A DNA stretch of 64,000 nucleotides, from the NCBI RefSeq assembly GCF_000516555.1, contig NZ_AZSJ01000007.1:826777-890776 (forward strand), given 5' to 3'. Position numbers and translations under genes: made by a program. Of the stretch, positions 57,409 to 64,000 are shown one piece after another. Source of the stretch: Afipia sp. P52-10. Its GTDB lineage: Bacteria; Pseudomonadota; Alphaproteobacteria; Rhizobiales; Xanthobacteraceae. Numbering within the stretch: the first letter of the stretch is position 1; the number at the start of each line of letters is the position of its first letter. The notes beneath the pieces are model-generated. The model had not been told where the DNA came from and made no database searches. It worked only from the letters and a program-made list of their open reading frames with translations.

Positions 57409-58389
57409 ATGAGAATGACGACGCTTCTTGCAGGTACTCTTTCTATTTTCGCTTTGACGGATAGCGCATTCGCGGAATCCGCGGAGAATTACCCATCCCG
57501 TCCCCTCACCTACGTCGTGCCCGGCGCGGCGGGCGGCATTGTCGACAACGGTGCCCGCTTCATGGCCAAAGTGCTGACGGAGAAGATCGGCCAGCCGGTC
57601 ATTGTCGAGAACAAGCCCGGTGCGGCCGGAATCGTCGGCTGCGAATACGTGCTGAACGCCAAGCCCGACGGCTACACCTTCATGTACGGATCGCAAGGCC
57701 CGCATGGCGCCTACGCCTATCAGTACAAGAAGCTATCGTTCGATCCCTTCACCGCCTTCACGCCAGTCCACGGCATGGCCCATTCGCCGATGCTGTTCGT
57801 GGTCAGCGCCGATGCTCCTTACAAAACCTTCAAGGAGCTGGTCGAGTACGCGAAGAAAAATCCCGACGCCATCAACTACTATTCGCCCGGTCCGGGCTCC
57901 GCGAGCCATCTGGTATCCGAGTTGCTGCAGGAAACCGGCGGCTTCAAGATGACCCAGGTCACCTACAAAAGCAGCGCGACGGCGATGGCCGATGTCCTCG
58001 CCAACACCATTCAGGTGCTGTGGGAATACCCGGTGGTTCTCATCCCGCACATTCAGGCTGGCAAACTGCGCGCCCTCGGTGTCACCAGCGACCAGCGGAT
58101 GCCGGTGCTGCCCGACGTGCCGACCTTCGTCGAACAGGGCTATCCGCAGGCAGTCTATACCGGCTGGGCAACGATTGCGGTCTCTGCGGCAACGCCGAAG
58201 CCGATCGTCGATAAGCTTGCGAAGGCTTACAGTCAGGCGCTCGATGATCCCTCGGTGATCAAATACTTCCACGATCAGGGCGCCGGTATCCTGCAAGGCT
58301 ATTCCGGCGAAAAGCTGCGCAAGTTCATCGCCGACGAAAACAAGAAATACAAGGATCTCGTCACGCGCGCGAAGGTTGAACCGCAATAG
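57409..58389 (+). CDS. Bug/TctC solute receptor, array member 6 (divergent pocket motifs)
   Basis: A 326-residue member of the trio. The ATG at 57409 (MRMTTLLAGTLSIFALTDSA) has GGGGA upstream; the frame is open 111 bp earlier but without leader character. It departs from its sisters at ligand-facing motifs: VPGAAGGIVDNGARF replaces VPFPPGGVTDNGAR, and VTYKSSATAMADVLANTIQ replaces VPYKGTAPALTDLLAGVI. An extra Cys occurs in GCEYVLNA. The rest (YEYPVV-type segment, DQGAGILQGYSGEKLRKF) is highly similar. The frame is intact, so a changed ligand is more likely than decay. Confidence 0.92.
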   Translation: MRMTTLLAGTLSIFALTDSAFAESAENYPSRPLTYVVPGAAGGIVDNGARFMAKVLTEKIGQPVIVENKPGAAGIVGCEYVLNAKPDGYTFMYGSQGPHGAYAYQYKKLSFDPFTAFTPVHGMAHSPMLFVVSADAPYKTFKELVEYAKKNPDAINYYSPGPGSASHLVSELLQETGGFKMTQVTYKSSATAMADVLANTIQVLWEYPVVLIPHIQAGKLRALGVTSDQRMPVLPDVPTFVEQGYPQAVYTGWATIAVSAATPKPIVDKLAKAYSQALDDPSVIKYFHDQGAGILQGYSGEKLRKFIADENKKYKDLVTRAKVEPQ

Positions 58390-58502
58390 GTGCAATCCGA
58401 GCTGATGACACGGGGTCCGCACAACGCGTTGCAAGCAGCTTTTACAAGCCTGAACACGTCCAACGAAACGCGCTCAAAACAATAAATGGGGAGGAAAGCT
58501 CG

Positions 58503-59474
58503 ATGAGGATCGCCCGTCTTTTCGCCGGGGCACTGCTGACGGTGGCTGCCGCGACAGGTGCGTGGGCAGAGGACTATCCGTCTCGCCCCCTCACCTACGT
58601 CGTTCCGTTCCCACCGGGCGGCGTTACCGATAACGGCGCCCGCATGGTCGCCAAGGTCCTCAGCGAGAAGATCGGCCAGCCGGTCATCGTCGAGAACAAG
58701 CCCGGTGCGGCCGGAATCGTCGGCTCCGAATACGTGCTCGGCACCAAGCCCGACGGCTACACCTTCATGTATACTGGCACGGGACCGCTCGGCTCATTCG
58801 CCTATCGCTATAAGAAGCTGTCGTTCGACCCGTTTACCGCATTTACGCCAGTGCACGGCATGGCCTATTCGCCAATGCTGTTCGTGGTGCGCGCCGACGC
58901 GCCTTACAAGACGTTCAAGGAATTCGTCGAGTACGCGAAGAAGAATCCCGACGCCATCAACTATTATTCCACCGGTCCCGGCGATGGCTTCCATCTGGTA
59001 TCGGAGCTGTTGCAGCAGACCGGCGGCTTCAAGATGACGATGGTGCCTTACAAGGGCACAGCACCGGCGCTGACGGACCTGTTCGGCGGCGCCATCCAGG
59101 CCATGTGGGAATATCCGGTGGTGCTGAAGCCACACATCGACGCAGGAAAACTGCGTGCACTCGGCATCTCCAGCGAGCAGCGCATGCCGCTGTTTAAAGA
59201 CGTGCCGACCTTCGTCGAACAAGGCTATACGCAGGCGGTATTCACCGGCTGGGCCAGCATCGCCGTTCCCGCCGGAACGCCGCAGCCGATCGTCGACAAG
59301 CTCGCCAAGGCTTACAGCGCGACCCTCGATGACCCGACCATTATCAAATACTTCGAGGATCAAGGCGCCGGCATCCTGCAGGGTTACTCCGGCGAGAAAC
59401 TGCGGGCCTTCGTCGATGCCGAGAACGTCAAGATGAAGGATTTGATCACGCGCGCAGGCGTGCAGCCGCAATAG
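58503..59474 (+). CDS. Bug/TctC solute receptor, array member 7
   Basis: A 323-residue receptor of the trio. Leader MRIARLFAGALLTVAAATGA. The loop VPFPPGGVTDNGARMVAKVL is intact, with GSEYVLGTKPDGYTFMYTGT and MWEYPVVLKPHIDAGKLRAL. VPYKGTAPALTDLFGG is normal, so it contrasts with member 6 next door. The DQGAGILQGYSGEKLRAFVD end matches members 5 and 6. The next receptor starts only 50 bp later, so read-through is likely. Confidence 0.94.
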   Translation: MRIARLFAGALLTVAAATGAWAEDYPSRPLTYVVPFPPGGVTDNGARMVAKVLSEKIGQPVIVENKPGAAGIVGSEYVLGTKPDGYTFMYTGTGPLGSFAYRYKKLSFDPFTAFTPVHGMAYSPMLFVVRADAPYKTFKEFVEYAKKNPDAINYYSTGPGDGFHLVSELLQQTGGFKMTMVPYKGTAPALTDLFGGAIQAMWEYPVVLKPHIDAGKLRALGISSEQRMPLFKDVPTFVEQGYTQAVFTGWASIAVPAGTPQPIVDKLAKAYSATLDDPTIIKYFEDQGAGILQGYSGEKLRAFVDAENVKMKDLITRAGVQPQ

Positions 59475-59524
59475 CCAACAAGCGGCTTGCTCGGCAAGCG
59501 ATCAGCGACTGTCGGGAGATAGAG

Positions 59525-60499
59525 ATGCGTGCCATCAGGACATCGGTCGGCATTCTGTTCGCTCTGACGCTTGCCGCGCGCGCTGTCGCGGCGGAGGACT
59601 ATCCGAGTAAGCCGATCACCTGGATCGTGCCGTTCACGCCGGCTGGCCAAGCCGACACGTCTGCGCGAATGCTGGCCAAGACCGTCGGTGAAAAACTTGG
59701 CCAGCAGATCATCATCGAGAACAAGCCAGGCGCCGGCGGCATCGTCGGCGCCGAGATCGTCATGGCCGCCAAACCCGACGGCTATACAATCTTCTATGGT
59801 TCATCAGGGCCGATGGGCATCCTGCCGAAGCTGCACAAGACCATCTCCTACGATCCGGTCAAATCGTTCGCGCCGATCGCCGCCGTCGCGGTCTCGCCGC
59901 TGGTCCTGATGACCGCGCCCGGCAAGCCGTACAAGACGTTTCCCGAATTCGTCGATTATGCACGCAAGCATCCCAATGCGCTGACCTTCTCGTCGGTCGG
60001 CATCGGCAGCACCCAGCATCTTGGCGCAGAGCTTCTGTCGATAAGCATCGGCACCAAAATGATCCATGTGCCTTACAAGGGGTCGGCTCCTGCCGTCATC
60101 GACCTGCTTGCTGGCCGTATCGACGTCGCCTTCGACAATTATCTTCCGAACAAGGCGCATCTCGATGCGGGCAAGCTCATTCCGATGGCGGTGGCTGCCG
60201 AGAAGCGGCTGACCTCGCTGCCCGATGTCCCGACCATTGCCGAACTCGGCTTTCCTGATGTCGTCATGAGCTCCTGGTCGAGCTTTGCGGCCCCGGCAGG
60301 AACCCCACAACCGGTCATCGACAAGCTGGCCGATGCGTTTCTGGCTGCGATGGCGGACCCAGCCATCATCAAATTCTACAACGAGTCCGGCTCGACCATT
60401 CTGGAGGGGGTGGTCAAGGACAAGGCGCGCGATTTCTACATCAGCGAGGGCGAACGGTTCAAACGCATCATCGATGTCTCCGGCGCCACGCCAGAATAG
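59525..60499 (+). CDS. Bug/TctC solute receptor, array member 8
   Basis: A 324-residue receptor that differs from its neighbours. The ligand loop is VPFTPAGQADTSARMLAKTV (Ala-Gly-Gln-Ala in place of Gly-Gly-Val-Thr), and the binding-domain segment is FDNYLPNKAHLDAGKLIPMA, nearer to classical Bug proteins than the FDYxVVxKP of others. Leader RTSVGILFALTLAARAVAAE. It may thus bind a different acid. It starts 50 bp after member 7, and member 9 follows 164 bp after its stop. Confidence 0.92.
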   Translation: MRAIRTSVGILFALTLAARAVAAEDYPSKPITWIVPFTPAGQADTSARMLAKTVGEKLGQQIIIENKPGAGGIVGAEIVMAAKPDGYTIFYGSSGPMGILPKLHKTISYDPVKSFAPIAAVAVSPLVLMTAPGKPYKTFPEFVDYARKHPNALTFSSVGIGSTQHLGAELLSISIGTKMIHVPYKGSAPAVIDLLAGRIDVAFDNYLPNKAHLDAGKLIPMAVAAEKRLTSLPDVPTIAELGFPDVVMSSWSSFAAPAGTPQPVIDKLADAFLAAMADPAIIKFYNESGSTILEGVVKDKARDFYISEGERFKRIIDVSGATPE

Positions 60500-60663
60500 A
60501 ACGCCGGCGGACCTAGCGTCGCGTTGTCCGGCTGCGACATTCCGGCATGCTCCCCGGCTCCGTCACCGATTGCCGCTCGCCCGCTGCCCCCGTATGCTCC
60601 CGCGCGGCGGCCGGCCCGAACGAGGCTGGCCGGAACTGGAAACGTTACCAATTGCGGGAATAC

Positions 60664-61638
60664 ATGATGAACTTCCATAAGACGCTGGCAGGCGCATTGT
60701 TGCTGGCGGCCCTCGCTTCGAACGCCGCGGCGCAGGATTTTCCGAATCGTCCTGTCACCTGGGTCGTCCCCTTCACGCCCGGCGGCGTCACCGACACAGG
60801 CGCACGCGTCGTCGCCAAGGCCTTCTCCGAGACCCTTGGCGTCAGCGTGATCGTCGAGAACAAGGGGGGCGCCGGCGGCATCGTCGGCACCGAATTCGTC
60901 GCCCAGTCGAAGCCCGACGGCTACACGATCCTATACGGCTCGTCCGGCCCGATGGCGACTAATCCTTATCTCTATAAGAAAATCTCCTACGACCCGTTGA
61001 AGTCGTTCTCGCTGATCCACACCATGTCGGAGTCACCGATGATCATGGTCGTGAACCCGAACACGCCGTACAAGACCGTCGCCGAGTTCGTCGAATACGC
61101 CAAGAAGAACCCGAACAAGATCAACTTCGGTTCGTCGGGCGCGGGCACCAGTCCGCACCTGGTCGGCGAGCTCTTGCAGCAGGAGGCCGGCATCAAGCTG
61201 ACCCACGTCCCCTATAAGGGCTCCTCTCCGGCGGTCGTTGATTTGCTCGCGGGCACGGTCGATGTGATGTTCGACTACGCTGTCGTCGTGAAGCCGCACA
61301 TCGATTCAGGCAAGCTGCGGGCCCTGGCGGTCACCAGCAGCGACCGGATGAAGATCCTTCCCACCATTCCGACGCTGAAGGAATCCGGCTATCCCAATGC
61401 CGTGCTGGCGGGATGGTCCACCATCGTCGCCGCCAAGGATACGCCGCAGCCGATCGTGGACAAGCTTGCCAAGGCATTCGGCGAAGCGCTGAAGAAACCG
61501 GAGGTCGTCAGCTATTTTGAAACCAACGGTTCGGCGATCATGCCGCCCTTGACCGGAGACAAACTCACCGAATTCATGGTTTCCGAAAACAAGAAGTTCA
61601 AGGGCCTGGTCGAGAAGTCCGGCGCCAGCGCAGAATAA
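60664..61638 (+). CDS. Bug/TctC solute receptor, array member 9
   Basis: A 324-residue receptor with leader MMNFHKTLAGALLLAALASN. The ATG at 60664 is preferred over the longer open frame. Loop VPFTPGGVTDTGARVVAKAF and FDYAVVVKPHIDSGKLRALA place it in the expanded subfamily. Unusual is ENKGGAGGIVGTEFVAQ, with Gly for the usual Pro in NKPGAGG. The VEKSGASAE end resembles member 3. An intrinsic terminator follows 8 bp after the stop, ending a probable unit of members 5-9. Confidence 0.93.
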   Translation: MMNFHKTLAGALLLAALASNAAAQDFPNRPVTWVVPFTPGGVTDTGARVVAKAFSETLGVSVIVENKGGAGGIVGTEFVAQSKPDGYTILYGSSGPMATNPYLYKKISYDPLKSFSLIHTMSESPMIMVVNPNTPYKTVAEFVEYAKKNPNKINFGSSGAGTSPHLVGELLQQEAGIKLTHVPYKGSSPAVVDLLAGTVDVMFDYAVVVKPHIDSGKLRALAVTSSDRMKILPTIPTLKESGYPNAVLAGWSTIVAAKDTPQPIVDKLAKAFGEALKKPEVVSYFETNGSAIMPPLTGDKLTEFMVSENKKFKGLVEKSGASAE

Positions 61639-61645
61639 ACGCTTC

Positions 61646-61682
61646 AAAGGCAGCTCCCGAAATTCGGTAGCTGCCTTTTTCG
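61646..61682 (+). terminator. Terminator after array member 9
   Basis: A long stem AAAGGCAGCT/AGCTGCCTTT continued by CCGAA/TTCGG, followed by TTTTT. It is one of the strongest terminators in the array. Confidence 0.93.
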
Positions 61683-61766
61683 TCAGGTGGGCAAGAACCT
61701 GCCCGGCGACCGACAATGCGGCCGTTCATAAAACAAGATCATACACGGTCGTACAGGGAGGATCTG

Positions 61767-62738
61767 ATGAGGGCGTTCGTTTCGTACGTTGCTGCCGCCG
61801 CGTTGTTCGTTACGGGGATAAGTCATGCCCGTGCCGACAGTTATCCGAACCGGCCCATTACCTGGGTGATCCCTTCCGGCGCGGGCAGCGCCAGCGACGC
61901 CAATGCGCGCGTCGTCGCCAAGGTGCTTGGCGACAAGCTCGGTCAACCGATCCTGATCGACAACCGGCCCGGTGCGGGCGGCATCGTCGCCGCCGAATTC
62001 GTCGCTCAGGCCAAGCCCGACGGCTACACCATGCTTTACGCGACCTCAGGCCCCGTCGCGACCTTCGCCGCCTTCTACAAGAAGCTCTCCTATCAGCCGC
62101 TGCAGGCGTTCGTGCCGGTACACGGCTTCCTCGACACGAGCTTCGTGCTCGTGGCGAATGCCACGAAACCATACAAGACCATCGAGGCGTTCGTCGATTA
62201 TCTGAAGAAGAACCCCGGTAAGGTCAATTATGCCTCGCAAGGCACGGCAACCACTCCCCACCTGTCCGGCGAGCTGTTCCAGATGGCGACCGATACCAGA
62301 ATGGAGCATGTGCCCTATAAGACCGCAGCCAATTTTTATGCGGACCTGTTGGCGGGCAACGTCGATGTCGTGTTCGACTACGGTGCATCCGTAAAACCGT
62401 ACATCGAGACCGGCAAGGTGCGACCCATCGCTACCACCGCCGCCACACGGCTTAAGAACTTTCCGGACGTACCCACGCTGAAGGAGCGCAACATCGACAT
62501 GGTGTTCGGTGGCTGGTCGTGCATCGTCATGCCCGCCGGCACGCCGCCCGATGTCGTCAACACGATGTCCGCGAAATTTGCCGACGCGATGCGCGATCCG
62601 ACGGTCGTGCAGTTTCTCGACGCGAATGACTATGGCACCCTCACCCATCTCGGCCCCGCCGACCTGAAAGCCTTCATCGCCAGCGAGATCGAGCGCTTCA
62701 AGAAGCTGGCCGACAAGACCGGCATCAGTCTCGACTGA
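61767..62738 (+). CDS. Bug/TctC solute receptor, array member 10
   Basis: A 323-residue receptor. The ATG at 61767 has GGGAGG 5 nt upstream; leader RAFVSYVAAAALFVTGISHA. The ligand loop VIPSGAGSASDANARVVAKV is clearly different from the GGVTDNGAR consensus, and HVPYKTAANFYADLLAGNVD replaces YKGxxPA. It keeps FDYGASVKPYIETGK. It pairs with member 11 (GAGSAS/SAGSVY loop; KTAANFYADL/TDFAKLYADL), so these two form a sub-branch. Only 15 bp separate the genes. Confidence 0.93.
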   Translation: MRAFVSYVAAAALFVTGISHARADSYPNRPITWVIPSGAGSASDANARVVAKVLGDKLGQPILIDNRPGAGGIVAAEFVAQAKPDGYTMLYATSGPVATFAAFYKKLSYQPLQAFVPVHGFLDTSFVLVANATKPYKTIEAFVDYLKKNPGKVNYASQGTATTPHLSGELFQMATDTRMEHVPYKTAANFYADLLAGNVDVVFDYGASVKPYIETGKVRPIATTAATRLKNFPDVPTLKERNIDMVFGGWSCIVMPAGTPPDVVNTMSAKFADAMRDPTVVQFLDANDYGTLTHLGPADLKAFIASEIERFKKLADKTGISLD

Positions 62739-62753
62739 CGGCGCGCGGAGGAA

Positions 62754-63722
62754 ATGATGAGACGACTGCTCGCGTTCGGTGTCGTGCTATGCTCCCTTGC
62801 CGCGTCGCCTACCTCGGCGGAGGCACCGTATCCCAGCCGGCCGGTCACCTGGATCGTGCCGTTCAGCGCCGGCAGCGTCTACGACAACACGGCCCGGATC
62901 ATCGGCAAGGTGCTCGGCGACAAGCTTGGCCAGCCGGTGATCGTCGAAAACAAGCCGGGCGCATCCGGCATCATCGGCACCCAGCTCGTGCAGCAGGCGA
63001 AGCCGGACGGCTACACCATGCTTTACTCCGGCGTGTCGCCGCTGGCGATCTATCCGTGGCTCTACAAGAAACTGCCCTATACGCCGTTGACCTCGTTCGT
63101 GCCGGTCAACGGCGTCTTCGATACAACGCCGATCCTCGTCGTCAACGCCGCCAAGCCATACGAGACGGTCAACGCATTCGTTGATTACCTGAGGAAGAAT
63201 CCGGGCAAGGTCAATTATGGCGCGACCCTAGGTGGCCTCGTGCATCTCACCGGTGAGATGCTGCAGGTCGCCACCGGCACCTCGATGCAGGTGGTACCCT
63301 ATACCGATTTCGCCAAACTCTATGCCGACCTGATCTCCGGCACCATCGACGGCATGTTCGACTTTACCGCGACGATCCGCCCCTATGTCGAAGCGGGCAA
63401 GGTGATCCCGCTGGCGGTAGCAAGTGTGCAACGCCTCGACGCATTTCCGAACGTGCCGACCTTCAAGGAGAGCGGCATCGACGTGACCATGACGGCCTGG
63501 GCCATCGTCGTGATGCCGGCCGGCACGCCCTCCGGCATCGTCCAGCGGATGTCGACAGCATTCGCCGAGACGATGCGCGACCCGGCCGTGGCCAAATATT
63601 TGGAGCAGAACAACTTCGGCAATCTTGGCGACCTTGGTCCGGAGAAGCTGCGCGAGTTGATCGTCAGCGAAACCGCGAAGTACAAGGTTCTGGTCGAGCG
63701 CTCTGGCGTGAGTGTCGAATAA
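62754..63722 (+). CDS. Bug/TctC solute receptor, array member 11
   Basis: A 322-residue receptor, sister of member 10, with leader MMRRLLAFGVVLCSLAASPT and the loop VPFSAGSVYDNTARIIGKVL. VVPYTDFAKLYADLISG and FDFTATIRPYVEAGKVIPLA replace the usual YKG and KPxI segments. Two ATGs (62754, 62757) leave a one-codon ambiguity; GGAGGAA is in front. Member 10's stop is 15 bp upstream, so they are certainly cotranscribed. Confidence 0.93.
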   Translation: MMRRLLAFGVVLCSLAASPTSAEAPYPSRPVTWIVPFSAGSVYDNTARIIGKVLGDKLGQPVIVENKPGASGIIGTQLVQQAKPDGYTMLYSGVSPLAIYPWLYKKLPYTPLTSFVPVNGVFDTTPILVVNAAKPYETVNAFVDYLRKNPGKVNYGATLGGLVHLTGEMLQVATGTSMQVVPYTDFAKLYADLISGTIDGMFDFTATIRPYVEAGKVIPLAVASVQRLDAFPNVPTFKESGIDVTMTAWAIVVMPAGTPSGIVQRMSTAFAETMRDPAVAKYLEQNNFGNLGDLGPEKLRELIVSETAKYKVLVERSGVSVE

Positions 63723-63821
63723 TGTGCGCCTCTGCCTCGACCGCATCACGCCCGACGCCGGCGGCGATCCCGTGATCCGATAATGACAACGATAAGAACC
63801 ACCAAAGAGTGAGGAAGACCC

Positions 63822-64000
63822 ATGAAGCGAGCCGTTACACTATCCGCCGCGCTGATCGCGGCGGCATTGTCGCTGACGACAGCCGGAGCCCAGCAGCAAG
63901 CGCCCTACCCGAACCGCCCAATCACCTGGGTCGTCCCCTTCGGGGCCGGCGGCGTCACCGACAACAGCGCCCGCTTCGTCGCCAAAGTCCTCGGCGAGAA
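63822..64000 (+). CDS. Bug/TctC solute receptor, array member 12 (3' part outside window)
   Basis: The first ~59 residues of another receptor: leader MKRAVTLSAALIAAALSLTT, then the loop VPFGAGGVTDNSARFVAKVL, close to the subfamily consensus. It is cut by the window end, so the array continues. A GAGGAAG ribosome site lies 5 nt upstream of the ATG. It starts 98 bp after member 11. Confidence 0.9.
   Translation, partial: MKRAVTLSAALIAAALSLTTAGAQQQAPYPNRPITWVVPFGAGGVTDNSARFVAKVLGE

Noticed and set aside
51642-64000. Receptor array as an assembly duplication artefact
   Set aside because: Gaps differ in length and sequence, signal peptides differ, and protein identities vary widely between members, so the copies are real distinct genes, although the trio at 56271-59474 deserves a long-read check.

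Overview
The window reads as a chromosomal piece of an alphaproteobacterium of the order Hyphomicrobiales, most likely the Bradyrhizobium/Rhodopseudomonas/Afipia/Tardiphaga group (Nitrobacteraceae). The evidence is high GC content, family-typical proteins (DUF6163, LdtR-like MarR regulator, alphaproteobacterial Porin_2 porin, Mg-type HemB, bifunctional Rsh) and a gene order familiar from that group (chaperone-DUF177-plsX-fabH-ihfA-merR and glyA-nrdR-ribD-ribE-ribH-nusB-thiL-hppA). Degenerate copies of a dispersed palindrome that I recall as common in these genomes support this. The genus cannot be fixed by eye.

Region 1 (1-46 kb) is mostly core housekeeping on the minus strand. It starts with the tail of a Bug/TctC solute receptor and tRNA-Pro(GGG). 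Then come envelope and lipid genes (merR, ihfA, fabH, plsX, DUF177, cytochrome bc1 chaperone, divergent bamE), a lone Bug gene, hppA, and the riboflavin/thiamin/nusB/nrdR/glyA block. Next are ldtR, DUF6163, hemB, an RDD protein, bpt, mntH and parC, then two tandem His-rich secreted proteins. After these are recO-hyp-era-rnc-lepB, acpS-pdxJ, rsh, rpoZ, a NYN nuclease, a family 5 uracil-DNA glycosylase, a PrxQ-like peroxiredoxin, smpB, mscL, dapA, a large soluble lytic transglycosylase, a porin, and a TPR-glycosyltransferase with a DUF2889 protein. One or two intergenic regions carry structured elements that may be small RNAs.

Region 2 (46.3-51.5 kb) is a catabolic operon controlled by a divergent IclR regulator. 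It holds a family III CoA-transferase, an acyl-CoA dehydrogenase, a crotonase, a thiolase-like protein lacking the thiolase nucleophile, and a DUF35 zinc-ribbon/OB-fold partner. Together these suggest activation of a carboxylic acid as a CoA thioester, dehydrogenation, hydration, and cleavage, perhaps by a retro-aldol step like the Ltp2-DUF35 aldolases of steroid side-chain degradation.

Region 3 (51.6-64 kb, running off the end) is the most striking part: at least twelve consecutive, co-directional Bug/TctC periplasmic solute-binding protein genes, with no TctA/TctB membrane genes among them. The first two form one subfamily; the other ten are a second, apparently expanded subfamily. Three neighbours (56.3-59.5 kb) are very close paralogs, one with altered ligand-loop motifs. 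Intrinsic terminators divide the array into probable transcription units. The adjacency suggests, but does not prove, that the receptors collect related organic acids for the upstream CoA pathway or sense them.
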